Source of the DNA: Alphaproteobacteria bacterium
Lineage (GTDB): Bacteria > Pseudomonadota > Alphaproteobacteria > MPNO01 > UBA830
NCBI GenBank assembly: GCA_022822405.1
Contig: JAJEBT010000212.1
Span: 25,361-89,360, forward strand
DNA length: 64,000 nucleotides
Reading direction: 5' to 3'
The position numbers and the translations under genes were made by a program. The notes under the pieces were generated by a model, which saw only the letters and a list, made by a program, of their open reading frames with translations, had not been told where the DNA came from and searched no databases. Each line of letters opens with the position of its first letter. Position 1 is the stretch's first letter. Positions 52,373 through 62,438 of this stretch are shown here, piece by piece.

Positions 52373-53677
52373 CTATGCGAGGAAATAGCCGCCGGAAATC
52401 GCCTGCTCCCACAGCTGGATCACGGCCGGAAGCGTGCCCATCGGCAGCCCCTCCTCGGGCGCCCAGTAGGAGTGGATCCCGGCCCCGAACTGCACCACGC
52501 CGACCTTCGGGGCGGGCGACATGGCGCGGTAGGCCGGAACGACGATGTCGCGGTACTTTTCGGCGGTGTGGTCGCGGCTGTAGGCGGTGATGCCGAACAG
52601 CAGCGGCGGCACCGGCCTGGCGCCGGGCCCGGCGAGTTCGCGCCCCATGCCGAGATAGCGCGCGACAAGCTCGCGTTCCGCGGGCCGGCCGAGCCCGAGC
52701 CGCGCGGCCGTGGCCCCGGCCGCCGCCTCGAGCGCCGGCGCAGCGGCGTAGTGGACGATGTATTCGGCCTTGAACTGCGGGAACCGGGTCGACCGGGCCC
52801 ATTCGTCGAGCACGTCTTCCATCAGCGCCGCCAGGCTCATCAGCGCCTCCGGCCCCTCGCTCTTGAGCGCCTCGGCGCCGCGATAGCGCGCGATCTCGCG
52901 CCAGTTGCGGATCAGGAGGTCGGTGAACGGACCCTTCCATTCGGTGCCGGCCATGCGCTGGTAGATGTAGCCGAAGGGCGAGTTCTCGACGCCGATCAGC
53001 CCGACGACGTTGTCGACGCGCTGGCTGAGCATGTTGACGAACGGCCCGCCCGTGGAGTGGCCGTGCACGTAGACCGAGTAGTCCGCGGGCGGGAAGTGCC
53101 GGCGGCAGATTTCCTTCATCGCGTCCTCGAAAGCCAGCGGCCAGGACGCCATGCGGTCGTGGAACCGGGTGCCCGGCCGCGCGCGGGCGTTCGGGCGGAT
53201 CCCGTGGCGCGCCCGCATCGAGGCGTCGTGGACGACCTCGTACTCGTCGTCGGCGATGATCTCGCCGTCAAGCCAGATCGGCGTGCGCACGGTGCCGTCG
53301 GCGCGGATCGTGTCGCCCGGCCAGTCGCGCGACACCTCGGGCAGATAGAGCCGGCCCGGATAGGTCATGCTCGCGATCCGGTAGCCGAGCTTGCCGGCGA
53401 GAAGCCGCGCCAGCGGCTCCATGGACCGCCAGTCGCTGGCGCCGCCATGGGTCAGGAACACGCCAACCTTCCGCCCGTCGGCGCCCACCGGAATCCGCGC
53501 CGCATCCTCGGGCTCGTAGACCATCACGCCAACATCCCATTCGAGTTCGGCGGCGCCGATGCGCAGGATCTCCTCGGTCTCCGAGAACGCGATGTCGGGC
53601 CGCGCCATGACCTCCTCCGAGGCGCGGATGATCTCCTCGCGCCCGACCCGTTCCGGGGGCTGGAAGGCGGGTGCCAT
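52373..53677 (-). CDS. Alpha/beta hydrolase of the GHSTG type, paralogue B
   Basis: A 434-residue hydrolase paralogous to the one at 50135. It has FLTHGGASDWRSMEPLARLL, the nucleophile elbow VHGHSTGGPFVNM and a late FGAGIHSYWAPEEG. ATG 53677 lies 2 nt after the previous stop. The alternating arrangement of a 292-residue and a ~435-residue hydrolase occurs twice in the operon, suggesting block duplication. Confidence 0.75.
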   Translation of the reverse strand: MAPAFQPPERVGREEIIRASEEVMARPDIAFSETEEILRIGAAELEWDVGVMVYEPEDAARIPVGADGRKVGVFLTHGGASDWRSMEPLARLLAGKLGYRIASMTYPGRLYLPEVSRDWPGDTIRADGTVRTPIWLDGEIIADDEYEVVHDASMRARHGIRPNARARPGTRFHDRMASWPLAFEDAMKEICRRHFPPADYSVYVHGHSTGGPFVNMLSQRVDNVVGLIGVENSPFGYIYQRMAGTEWKGPFTDLLIRNWREIARYRGAEALKSEGPEALMSLAALMEDVLDEWARSTRFPQFKAEYIVHYAAAPALEAAAGATAARLGLGRPAERELVARYLGMGRELAGPGARPVPPLLFGITAYSRDHTAEKYRDIVVPAYRAMSPAPKVGVVQFGAGIHSYWAPEEGLPMGTLPAVIQLWEQAISGGYFLA

Positions 53678-53679
53678 CG

Positions 53680-54558
53680 TCAGTTCAGGCTCCGGATGAA
53701 GCCGTGCACGATCCCGTTGAACCGCTCCGGATGCTCGCGGAACGGGAAGTGGCCGGCTTCGTTGATGATGTGGAAATAGGCCTGGCGCTCGCCGGCGGCG
53801 ATCATCTCGTAGAGCGGTATGCCCTGGCGGAGCGGCGCCGTCGGATCGTTGTAGCCCCAGACCACCTGCGTCGGTCGCTTCATCCTGCGGTCCTCGATCC
53901 AGCGCAGGGTCTCCGCCTTCTGGCGCGCGAGTTCGGGCAGGAAGAGCCGGGACTTGAGACCCTCGTCCTCCATCTTCGCGACCGCTTCCCATGTCTTGGG
54001 AAGCCGGCCTACCTCGACCACCGCGTCGAGCCATTCGTCGGTGATGTGATCGGACGAGTAGGAGTACTCCTCGTAGGTCCAGCGCTGGGACTCGCGGCTG
54101 AGCGGCTCGTGGGGCGGCTGGGCGTGGACGATCTCGTTCATCCCGACGCCGGGGCCGAGCGTGCCGCTGTCGACGATGGTGCAGGAGCGGACGAGTTCCG
54201 GAAACTCGAGCGTCAGCCGCGTGACCAGGTAGCCGCCCCGCGAGTGCCCCACGAGGTGGACGTTCGAGAGTCCGAGCGTGTCGATCAGGGCCGCGGCGTG
54301 ATGCACGACCGCGTTCATCGTGTAGTCGTCGTTCTCCGGGTTGCCGGTGTGGCCCTGGCCGAGCTTGTCCGGGGCGACGACATGGTAGTGCGCCGCGAGA
54401 CCGTCGAAGTTGCGGTCCCAGGCGAGGGCGCAGTTCGAGCCGTCCTTCGATCCGAAATTGCCGCCGTAGAGGAGGACGACGGTCTCGCCCTCGCCGGCCT
54501 CGAAGTAGCGCGTGTCAACGGCGCCAACCGTGGTCCATTTCGGGTCGTTCATCGGCAT
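53680..54558 (-). CDS. Alpha/beta hydrolase (MhpC-like), paralogue 4
   Basis: A 292-residue alpha/beta hydrolase: LYGGNFGSKDG oxyanion region, VGHSRGGYLVT nucleophile, GYNDPTAPLR acid and EAGHFPFREHPE histidine. It follows the dppF gene by 39 nt. The catalytic triad is complete. Closest relative in the window is the hydrolase at 51485. Confidence 0.85.
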   Translation of the reverse strand: MPMNDPKWTTVGAVDTRYFEAGEGETVVLLYGGNFGSKDGSNCALAWDRNFDGLAAHYHVVAPDKLGQGHTGNPENDDYTMNAVVHHAAALIDTLGLSNVHLVGHSRGGYLVTRLTLEFPELVRSCTIVDSGTLGPGVGMNEIVHAQPPHEPLSRESQRWTYEEYSYSSDHITDEWLDAVVEVGRLPKTWEAVAKMEDEGLKSRLFLPELARQKAETLRWIEDRRMKRPTQVVWGYNDPTAPLRQGIPLYEMIAAGERQAYFHIINEAGHFPFREHPERFNGIVHGFIRSLN

Positions 54559-54597
54559 TGTGCTCTCTCCCCGCGGCGCGGCGGCCGCTTTCGGTGT

Positions 54598-55581
54598 CTA
54601 TGCGTTTCCCTGCTCTCCGAATACGTGGCAGGCGATCAGCCTGCCGTCGTCCATTCTCTCCAGCGGCGGTTCGGTCTCGGCGCAGACCTTCTCGGCGAAC
54701 GGGCATCGCGGATGAAAGCTGCAGCCCGTGGGCGGGTTTGCGGGGCTCGGCACATCGCCCTGCAGCAGCACCCGGTCGCGCCGGTTCTTCGCGTCGGGGT
54801 CGGGCATCGGAACCGCCGACAGCAGCGCCCTGGTGTAGGGGTGGCGCGCGTCGGCGTAGATGTCCTCGCTGCCGCCGACCTCGACGATCTTGCCGAGATA
54901 CATGATCGCCACGCGGTGGCTGACATGCTCGACGACGCGGAGATCGTGCGAGATGAAGATGTAGGTGAGCTTGAACTCGCTCTGCAGCTCGTCGAGCAGG
55001 TTGAGGATCTGGGCCTGGATGGAGACGTCGAGCGCGGACACGGGCTCGTCGGCGATGATCATGCGCGGCTGGAAGACGAGCGCGCGGGCGATGCCGATGC
55101 GCTGGCGCTGGCCGCCGCTGAACTCGTGCGGGTAGCGGTCGTAGTGGTCCTCGCGGAGCCCGACCCGGTTGAGGATGCGCATCACCACGTCGCGCCGTTC
55201 CGGCCCGGCGGCCAGCCCGTGGATCTTCAGCCCCTCGCCGATGATTTCGCCGACGCGCATGCGCGGATTGAGCGACGCGTAGGGGTCCTGGAAGATGATC
55301 TGCATGCGGCGGCGCATGTCGCGCATCTCGGCGTAGCCGAGGGTCAGCAGGTCGCGCCCCTCGAATCTGATGCTTCCGCCGGTCGGCTCGATCAGCCGCA
55401 GGATGCTGCGGCCGAGCGTCGACTTGCCGCAGCCCGACTCGCCGACGAGGCCGAGCGTCTCGCCGTCCTCGACGTCCAGCGTCACGCCGTCGACCGCCCG
55501 CACGTCGCCGAGGTGCCGCGACAGCAGAGGCGACCTGATCGGGAAGTAGGTCCTGAGATCCCTGATCTCGAGGAGCGCCAT
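54598..55581 (-). CDS. dppF: Oligopeptide ABC transporter ATPase, DppF-like
   Basis: A 327-residue ABC ATPase. Walker [15 protein letters not shown], signature [17 protein letters not shown], Walker [15 protein letters not shown] and the C-terminal oligopeptide-type Cys-rich tail ([16 protein letters not shown]). ATG 55581 gives the usual [13 protein letters not shown] start; the longer open frame is a shadow. It pairs with DppD to power the importer. Confidence 0.93.
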   Translation of the reverse strand: MALLEIRDLRTYFPIRSPLLSRHLGDVRAVDGVTLDVEDGETLGLVGESGCGKSTLGRSILRLIEPTGGSIRFEGRDLLTLGYAEMRDMRRRMQIIFQDPYASLNPRMRVGEIIGEGLKIHGLAAGPERRDVVMRILNRVGLREDHYDRYPHEFSGGQRQRIGIARALVFQPRMIIADEPVSALDVSIQAQILNLLDELQSEFKLTYIFISHDLRVVEHVSHRVAIMYLGKIVEVGGSEDIYADARHPYTRALLSAVPMPDPDAKNRRDRVLLQGDVPSPANPPTGCSFHPRCPFAEKVCAETEPPLERMDDGRLIACHVFGEQGNA

Positions 55582-55615
55582 CAGCCGGGCCCTTCTTCGC
55601 GACCGTTCCGGTCCG

Positions 55616-56578
<963 letters not shown>

Positions 56579-56771
56579 CTGCTGTCCCTGCTTCCCGCGT
56601 CGTGGCGTCCGGAAGAGGAGGCCACAAACAGTCGGGCTCTGGAAGGGGCGTCTGCGGAATGGAGTGCAACTTCCCGCCCGAAGCGGCTGCTCCGGAACGG
56701 CGCGGCGCCATCCTTTTTTCTGCCTCCCTCAGCGCGCCGCGAGGGTACGATAGCGATGCGGTCGGGCGCGT

Positions 56772-57110
56772 TCAAGCGATGGCGTGGGCGGCGCGCTTCC
56801 ACGATGCGTGGCAGTCGAGGATCTCGCGGAAGGCGGGTCGGGCGGAAACCAGCGTGTCCGGAAGCCGGGGGAGCGCCGCAGCGACGGGAGATGACCCCCC
56901 GAGTGTTTTGCGGGACCGCACTTTTTCGAGGTTTCGGCTGGAAGGAAGCGTGGTGCCGTTCAGTAGTTCGCCGGGACATTCTCCGGTGCGCGCCTGCCAG
57001 GCTTGGACGAAGCGCAGGATCTCGTCGTTCTGCTCGTCCTTGCGGAGCTTTGCGTTGGCGTAGATGAACAGGTGCGCGCCGGCGTTGCCGACGAGGAAGG
57101 CGAAACGCCC
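56772..57110 (-). pseudogene. DDE-transposase-like C-terminal remnant
   Basis: A minus-strand frame reads FIYANAKLRKDEQNDEILRF followed by VQAWQARTGECPGELL, like the region before the final catalytic Asp/Glu of a DDE transposase (these normally continue VFDS), then diverges and stops at 56772-56774. The expected FDS motif is missing and the N-terminal two thirds are absent. I cannot assign the IS family with confidence. Confidence 0.4.
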
Positions 57111-57164
57111 TCGGTGAGCGTGCGCACGATGATCGATGGGTTGTGTCTCCTTGCCTGGGCGGGA

Positions 57165-57581
57165 CTACGCACCGCCAGGCGCATCAAGCCCGGAGGCTTG
57201 CGCCGCAGCGGCCAGCGCCCGGTCCAGGGTCGCCAGCGGCAGCCGCATGCGCAGCGCGAGCTCGAGATACATGGCATCGTAGACCGAGAGGCTGTGCTCG
57301 CCGGCGAGAGAGAGCGCCGGGCCCCATACGCGGGATGTGGATACCGGGTCGATCTCGATCGGCAGCGCTTCCAGGCTGGCGCACACGGCGGGCCACTCGT
57401 CCGCGCGAAGGCGGCCGCGTTTGGTCGCGGCGAGCAACACACTGCCGACCTCGACCGGCCACAAGGAGGGGACGAAGGCCAGGTCGTCGACGAGGGAGTC
57501 GCGCAAGCGGGCTGTCGCCTCGGTGGCCTCGTCGGAAAACGCCCATGCCATGGCGACCGAGCAGTCGAGGACGAAGGGCAT
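57165..57581 (-). CDS. vapC: PIN-domain toxin, VapC-like
   Basis: A 138-residue PIN-domain protein: N-terminal FVLDCSVAMAWAF with the first catalytic Asp, Glu in WPVEVGSVLL, and second/third Asps in SVYDAMYLELALRM and LPLATLDRALAAA. The four acidic residues of the ribonuclease site are present. It would cleave RNA (in known VapCs often initiator or other tRNAs). It starts in a 1-nt overlap (TGATG) with the antitoxin stop, the usual VapBC layout. Confidence 0.85.
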   Translation of the reverse strand: MPFVLDCSVAMAWAFSDEATEATARLRDSLVDDLAFVPSLWPVEVGSVLLAATKRGRLRADEWPAVCASLEALPIEIDPVSTSRVWGPALSLAGEHSLSVYDAMYLELALRMRLPLATLDRALAAAAQASGLDAPGGA

Positions 57582-57823
57582 CAGTACCTGCGCGCTTCCT
57601 CGATGATGCGACGCACCGACACCCCTCCGAGACTGTGGGTCTCCTGGAACGCTCTGAGAGTGTCGATCGCGCTCCGCACCTTGGCGGAATCGCGCTCCCG
57701 GAAGGGAATGAGCTCGGCCACCGGACGGCTGTGTTTGGTGATGACGAAGCGTTCGCCCGCCTCGACGCGCTGTAGCAGCTTGGGCAAATGCGTCTTGGCT
57801 TCGAATGCGCCGATCTCGGACAC
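57581..57823 (-). CDS. Phd/YefM-type antitoxin partner of the VapC-like toxin
   Basis: An 80-residue antitoxin. IGAFEAKTHLPKLLQRVEAG and FVITKHSRPVAELIPF are classical Phd/YefM (type II antitoxin) motifs; the C-terminal half would bind the toxin. The best start is GTG 57823, with AGGAGG about 8 nt upstream; a GTG at 57832 overlaps that site and is less likely. It neutralises the toxin and represses its own promoter. Confidence 0.85.
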   Translation of the reverse strand: MSEIGAFEAKTHLPKLLQRVEAGERFVITKHSRPVAELIPFRERDSAKVRSAIDTLRAFQETHSLGGVSVRRIIEEARRY

Positions 57824-57867
57824 GGCATGCACCTCCTGAAGGGACTCTGCATAATTACACCAGTCAC

Positions 57868-57877
57868 AGACTAGTCT
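57868..57877. promoter_or_regulatory. Palindrome upstream of the toxin-antitoxin operon, possible operator
   Basis: A perfect 10-bp palindrome AGACTAGTCT lies about 45 bp upstream of the antitoxin start in an AT-richer stretch. Phd/YefM antitoxins bind such palindromes to autoregulate. The rest of 57824-58290 contains no gene I can support. Confidence 0.4.
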
Positions 57878-58290
57878 AAATAGATGTCACGGTCAAGCGA
57901 GCGTCCGCGAGGGCGATGCCGCGCGAGGAGGTTTCCGTGCAGCGGCGCGTGGATGCGGTCACTGGTGCGGTCGGGATCGGTGGTGGAACTCGCGAAAGCA
58001 GGCCTGGGTTTCGGCTCGACCCGATCCTGATGATCCTCGCTGTTTATGGTCCGCTCAATCCGGTCGATGGACGCAAGGATCTCCTCGAGTGCGGGGCGTC
58101 GGCGAAGATCATGGCTGTCCCTGTCCTGGGAGATTGTCGAGATCTCGTCGCCACGTGCACCGGCACATCCGAAGAGGCCTGCAGCGGTTTCACGACAAGC
58201 GGAAATGCTCCGGCCCGCCGGCATTGCCAGCGCGGCGCGCGGCGCTATAGTCCGGCCGCACCAAGCAACACGGAGCGTGGGCGGACCGTC

Positions 58291-58950
58291 ATGAGCGACC
58301 TCACCCTGGTCATCGGCAACAAGAACTACTCGTCCTGGTCCCTGCGGCCCTGGCTGGCGCTGCGCCACGCCGCGATCCCGTTTGACGAGCGGCTGATCCT
58401 GCTGTTCGACGAGAACTGGGAGGAGGCTATCGGTGCCGTGTCGCCGTCGGGGCGCGTTCCTGTCCTGCTGCATGGCGAGCGTACTGTCTGGGAAACCCTG
58501 GCGATCCTGGAATACGCGAACGAGCTCTTCCCCGACGCCGGCCTCTGGCCCGAGGACCGCGACGCCCGCGCCACGGCCCGGGCGATCGCCAGCGAGATGC
58601 ACGCGGGGTTCACAGCGCTCCGCACGCACATGCCCATGAACCTCCGTCGCCTCGACCTCAAGGGGAGGGGCCGCGGACCGGGGGTCGACGACGACATCGC
58701 CCGCATCTGCGAGATCTGGCGGGAGTGCCGCAGCCGCTACGGCGCCGGCGGCGACTTCCTGTTCGGTGCCTTCTGCGCGGCCGATGCCATGTATGCGCCC
58801 GTCGTGACGCGGTTCGATACCCACGGGGTCGATCTCGACGAGACCTGCGCCGCCTACAGCCGCGCGGTGCTGGGCTTGCCGGCCTTCGTCGAATGGCGCG
58901 ATGCGGCGCTCCAGGAACCCTGGATCGTGCCCGAGGACGAGATCGACTGA
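58291..58950 (+). CDS. Glutathione S-transferase family protein
   Basis: A 219-residue GST. N-terminal thioredoxin-like domain LVIGNKNYSSWSLRPWLALR with the catalytic-site Ser/Tyr region, then GRVPVLLHGERTVWETLAIL containing the cis-Pro, and an all-helical C-terminal domain ending WIVPEDEID. It would conjugate glutathione or act as a thiol transferase. ATG 58291 gives the family N-terminus; the frame upstream to 57916 is a shadow. A truncated second copy of its 3' half is at 62054-62438. Confidence 0.85.
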   Translation: MSDLTLVIGNKNYSSWSLRPWLALRHAAIPFDERLILLFDENWEEAIGAVSPSGRVPVLLHGERTVWETLAILEYANELFPDAGLWPEDRDARATARAIASEMHAGFTALRTHMPMNLRRLDLKGRGRGPGVDDDIARICEIWRECRSRYGAGGDFLFGAFCAADAMYAPVVTRFDTHGVDLDETCAAYSRAVLGLPAFVEWRDAALQEPWIVPEDEID

Positions 58951-58980
58951 GGAGACGTCGGCCTGCGTCTGCATCGTTCG

Positions 58981-59217
58981 TTGCCTGCGAGCGGCACATG
59001 TTCCGGGCCGGAGGTTGTTCGCATCCCGCACGAATTCGAACTGCTGGCAGACGAAGTGATGATCTACAGGGAAGACGATCGCCTGGTCGTCGCTCCGGCC
59101 AGACGATTTCCGCCTCTGGCCGAGATTCTGTCGCGGCTGACTCCCCTCGACGGTTTCGAACGGGATGATGGAACTGGATGGCTCAATGTGATGGCCATCG
59201 CCCGGATCGGCATCTGA
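58981..59217 (+). pseudogene. AbrB/VapB-like antitoxin, probably N-terminally decayed
   Basis: A 78-codon frame with VVRIPHEFELLADEVMIYRE and DDRLVVAPARRFPPLAEIL, typical of the C-terminal half of VapB-type AbrB antitoxins. The expected N-terminal K(V/L)F-x-SG-x-SQA segment is replaced by ASGTCSGPE, so the start has drifted or been lost. No toxin gene follows. It starts at a TTG. Confidence 0.5.
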
Positions 59218-59422
59218 GGATCAGAAGCGCCAGGTTTTTGGATTCTTGACGAAGTACTTTGAAGGGGATGAGGCACCAAGACCAGTTTGACCGGCTCTCC
59301 TCGGGGTGGCCATCGCGGCAGCGTAGCGACAGATCGCGTTTCTTTATTGGATGCGGGATTGGCAGGGCTCAGGGCGTCCGCCGCTTGACAGATGCAGGTC
59401 CCGTTGGCACCGTCTCGTGGCA

Positions 59423-59683
59423 ATGCTGAAAGAATTCCAACAGAAGCTCCTCGAGCGTGCAGGAGAGATTCAACAGACTAGCGTGAACCGGGACCCTCTG
59501 AGACTCACGGTCATTTTGGGGTTCGTGCTTACGGCGATCGTGGGTACAGGTCATGCCCCGAACTGGCTCCTCGTTGTAATTTCTGTATTGGTCGGATTGA
59601 CCGTTCTTTTCATAGGTTTCCAGATCTGTTACCACAGAAAAAATCCTGATGCTCTAAGAACAATCAAGTTCCGAAAAAGCTAA
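59423..59683 (+). CDS. Small membrane protein with two transmembrane segments
   Basis: An 86-residue protein. A charged N-terminus (LKEFQQKLLERAGEIQQ) precedes two hydrophobic segments (LTVILGFVLTAIVG and WLLVVISVLVGLTVLFIGFQ) and a basic tail. No family recognised. Its GC content is lower than that of the surroundings. It is followed by a decayed small gene, suggesting a small transferred unit. Confidence 0.55.
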   Translation: MLKEFQQKLLERAGEIQQTSVNRDPLRLTVILGFVLTAIVGTGHAPNWLLVVISVLVGLTVLFIGFQICYHRKNPDALRTIKFRKS

Positions 59684-59711
59684 CAGGAGTTAAAATCTTT
59701 GAGAGGCGAAA

Positions 59712-60002
59712 ATGAATAAGGAGAAGTTGAAGGAAAATCTCATGAAATGGAAAAGCCAAGCGTTTCATTTGTACAATCAAGATCCGAAAAATATTTGTTA
59801 GAATTTTCCCGACAATCATGTGTTTTTCAATGACGGCAACCCCGTCGGCATTGACGGCGACGGCACCCGCTGCATGCAGACAGTGGAGCGTGAACTGCGC
59901 ATCCCCTGTCCGGACTACAACTGCATGAAGCTTCGCACGAGGGGTGCGCAGCCCGGACGCAACGTGAAACAGAAAGCGTCGGACAGTCAATCCGCTCGAT
60001 AA
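59712..60002 (+). pseudogene. Small gene interrupted by an in-frame TAG
   Basis: From ATG 59712 (AGAGG about 5 nt upstream) the frame encodes MNKEKLKENLMKWKSQ... to a TAG at 59799-59801, then continues open in the same frame as NHVFFNDGNPVGIDGDGTRC and ELRIPCPDYNCMK to 60002. Together they would be a 96-residue protein. The part after the stop has a coherent, Cys-containing composition, so the TAG looks like a nonsense mutation. A 29-residue peptide or readthrough are alternatives. Confidence 0.4.
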
Positions 60003-60206
60003 TGGGCCAGCGCCTTGCCGCAAGTTGGCTGGGAGAGACGACTAGGAACCGCTGGAAGCTCCTCGCCAGCCGGCTCACTTAATATGTCCGGACTTTTTCC
60101 GGCCTTGGCCCTCTTGGGCAGGAAACTCAGCACCTGCAGCGCGATGGGCCATCACGATCATGTGCCCGTGCCGATGGTCAGGAAGTAGACAGGGAGGAAG
60201 CAGGGA

Positions 60207-61016
60207 ATGGAAGAGACATCGCAAATCTTGCGTCAGCTCGATGAGTGGAGGCACCTGCCTGCCTACCAGCTGGAACGACGGGTTGATGTGTTGTTCGGGA
60301 TGTTGCTGCCGACCGTTATCGGAGAGAAGTATCGAGTGAGCCCCGGCAACTGCTGGGTGATTCCAGAGTTTCCGTTGCACAAGGGGAAGCTCGTGCACAA
60401 GGGGAAACTCGGGAAGTCCGACGGCAACGAGTCCGTAAATGTCGACTTCGCTGTCTTCTTCGAAACACGGGCCGAGAAGCACTTATGCCTGGTCGAACTC
60501 AAGACCGACCAGCAATCCATCAGCGTACCGCAGATACAGATGATGGGACTGGCGGCGGCAGTAGGGATAACGGAGTTGCTCGTTGGGGTGCTGGAAATCG
60601 CGCAGGTCAGCCGGCAGCCGCGCAAGTACGCGCATCTGATCTGGAAACTTCACCAAATCGGATGCATCGGGCTTCCCGACGTCGACGGCTTCAGGCAAAT
60701 GCGGATGAACTCGGAGCGGCCAGGCCTGATGGGAGAGAACGGCCAGCTGGGCCGTCTGGGGGCAGCCAATGTCACCGAGACGTGGCGCGATGCACGGATC
60801 GACCTGATCGAGATCATGCCATTCGCGCCAGTCAAGGAAGAAAGAAAAAAGGCTCTCAAGGAACATGGGTTTTGCGTCATGACTTTCGAGTGCCTTGCAA
60901 AGATCATCAGGAAGGCGCCTGTACAACCATTCGGAAGAGGATTCGCCGACCTGTTCGCGTTTTATCTGGAACGCTGGGCCCAAGTTCCGGCCGGGAAGAA
61001 ACTCTTGAGCGAATGA
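60207..61016 (+). CDS. Uncharacterised protein with PD-(D/E)XK nuclease-like motif
   Basis: A 269-residue protein. Residues ~77-100 read VNVDFAVFFETRAEKHLCLV and ELKTDQQ, giving D...E-x-K at the spacing of PD-(D/E)XK nucleases. The N-terminal helix QLERRVDVLFGMLLPTVIGE fits restriction-enzyme-like folds. GGAGG lies 9 nt before the ATG. No partner methylase is adjacent, so it may be an orphan defence or repair nuclease. I cannot assign a named family. Confidence 0.6.
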   Translation: MEETSQILRQLDEWRHLPAYQLERRVDVLFGMLLPTVIGEKYRVSPGNCWVIPEFPLHKGKLVHKGKLGKSDGNESVNVDFAVFFETRAEKHLCLVELKTDQQSISVPQIQMMGLAAAVGITELLVGVLEIAQVSRQPRKYAHLIWKLHQIGCIGLPDVDGFRQMRMNSERPGLMGENGQLGRLGAANVTETWRDARIDLIEIMPFAPVKEERKKALKEHGFCVMTFECLAKIIRKAPVQPFGRGFADLFAFYLERWAQVPAGKKLLSE

Positions 61017-61188
61017 CCGTTCCTGGCCGGCGGGCCTCGATTGACCGGTGCGTCAAAGGCGCTGGTCTTCCTCCTTGAACGTTTCGGTCGCAGCGTCTCG
61101 TAGGGCTCAGTCCGTCTCCGGCAGGTCCGCCACCGTCTCACGCCTGCTCATGTTCGTGCGCACAGCGCACCCCTCAACATAGTATGTT

Positions 61189-61488
61189 TCATGGCCTCGA
61201 GGGCACGGTGATACCGCCAGCGGGGCCAGAGAAGGTAGAGCGGCCACAAGGTACGCCAATGGGCAGCGCAGCGGGTATCTCGCACCAGCCATCCGGTGTC
61301 TGGAAGATTAATGTACCTTGTGAAATTTGTCGCGAGGGAATGGGGTGTGGCGCTGGTACGCTGGGAATGATGGCGGTGCAGCGGGGGGTCTCCGGCGGCA
61401 GCTCCCCGAAGATCGACTCGGGCTCCTCCTCGTTGTTGCGGAAGCTGAAGGTCTTGGCGATGAGGGCGCCAAAGGCGAGCAGCGCCAT
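61189..61488 (-). CDS. Small membrane-anchored protein, unknown function
   Basis: A 99-residue protein with N-terminal hydrophobic MALLAFGALIAKTFSF followed by an acidic and Pro-rich soluble part (NNEEEPESIFGELPPETPRC). It starts 43 nt after the coiled-coil gene on the same strand and the two could be expressed together. No family recognised. No strong ribosome site was seen. Confidence 0.4.
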   Translation of the reverse strand: MALLAFGALIAKTFSFRNNEEEPESIFGELPPETPRCTAIIPSVPAPHPIPSRQISQGTLIFQTPDGWCEIPAALPIGVPCGRSTFSGPAGGITVPSRP

Positions 61489-61530
61489 GGCCGTGCCGTA
61501 CCAGATCCATAACTGTCCGTAGTCTATCGG

Positions 61531-61803
61531 TCACTCCGCCGCTTCGAGGCGGGCGATACGTTCCTCGTGGATCTGGAAGGTGCCCGCGATCTCGTCCTTC
61601 AGTTCGGTCCTAACCGCGTTGATCTCGTCCTTCAGCTCTTTCTTGGTAGCGCTGATCTGGATGGCCAGGCGATCCTCCATCGCCTTCATCTCGCCGCGCA
61701 GGGTGTTCTCCATCGCCTTCATCTCGTCGCGCATCGTCTGCATCTCGCCGCGCATGGACGCCAATTCGTCGAGCACGTCTTGGAGGGTGGGCTCGTCGGT
61801 CAT
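61531..61803 (-). CDS. Small coiled-coil protein
   Basis: A 90-residue highly charged protein made of heptad-like repeats (ELASMRGEMQTMRDEMKAME, LRGEMKAMEDRLAIQISATK). It probably forms a rod-like dimer or trimer. AAGGGGAG lies 7 nt before the ATG. The repeat MKAME occurs twice, suggesting internal duplication. Such proteins are often called hypothetical or DUF1640-like; I cannot assign it further. Confidence 0.6.
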   Translation of the reverse strand: MTDEPTLQDVLDELASMRGEMQTMRDEMKAMENTLRGEMKAMEDRLAIQISATKKELKDEINAVRTELKDEIAGTFQIHEERIARLEAAE

Positions 61804-62053
61804 GGTCGATCTCCCCTTGGTAGCCTATCAATCTAACACACTTAACTTCGTGCCTTCTTCCCCTTCCGATTTGCTTTCGTCCCAGTTCTGTTTTGCATGG
61901 CCCGAACGGTGATGACGGTGTAGGACAGGATTCTGATGCCTCCCCAGAGTTTCCGCGTTCCTGGCAGCAGCTGGCGTTTTGACGGATGGAGGCCGGCCAG
62001 CCCGTCCGTCAGCATGACGACGCCTGCTCGGGCATCGCCGGGCGAGCACGGCC

Positions 62054-62438
62054 GACCGCGCCATGGCCCGGGCACTCGCCAGCGAGATGCGCGGGGTTCA
62101 CCGCGCTCCGCACGCACATGCCCATGAACCTCCGCCGCCTCGACCTCAAGGGGAGGGGCCGCGGGCCGGGGGTCGGCGACGACATCGCCCGCATCTGCGA
62201 GATCTGGCGGGAATGCCGCAGCCGCTACGGTGCCGGCGACGACTTCCTGTTCGGCGCCTTCTGCGCGGCCGATGCCATGTATGCGCCCGTCGTGACCCGG
62301 TTCGATACCCACGGGGTCGATCTCGACGAGACCTGCGCCGCCTACGGCCGCGCGGTGCTGGGCTTGCCGGCCTTCGTCGAATGGCGCGATGCGGCGCTCC
62401 AGGAACCCTGGATCGTGCCCGAGGACGAGATCGACTGA
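62054..62438 (+). pseudogene. Truncated second copy of the glutathione S-transferase gene
   Basis: From about 62054 to beyond the stop, the sequence matches 58564-58950 of the intact GST gene with only a few per cent of changes, and similarity continues about 40 nt past the stop codon. A 2-nt deletion (ATGCACGCGGGG in the intact gene, ATGCGCGGGG here) breaks the frame near the start of the copy. The N-terminal thioredoxin domain is absent. It is a decayed direct duplicate 3.5 kb from the source. Confidence 0.85.

Noticed and set aside
49892..53779. 1295-codon plus-strand open frame
   Set aside because: It is fully antisense to four hydrolase genes with clear catalytic motifs and translates to a biased, motif-free sequence.
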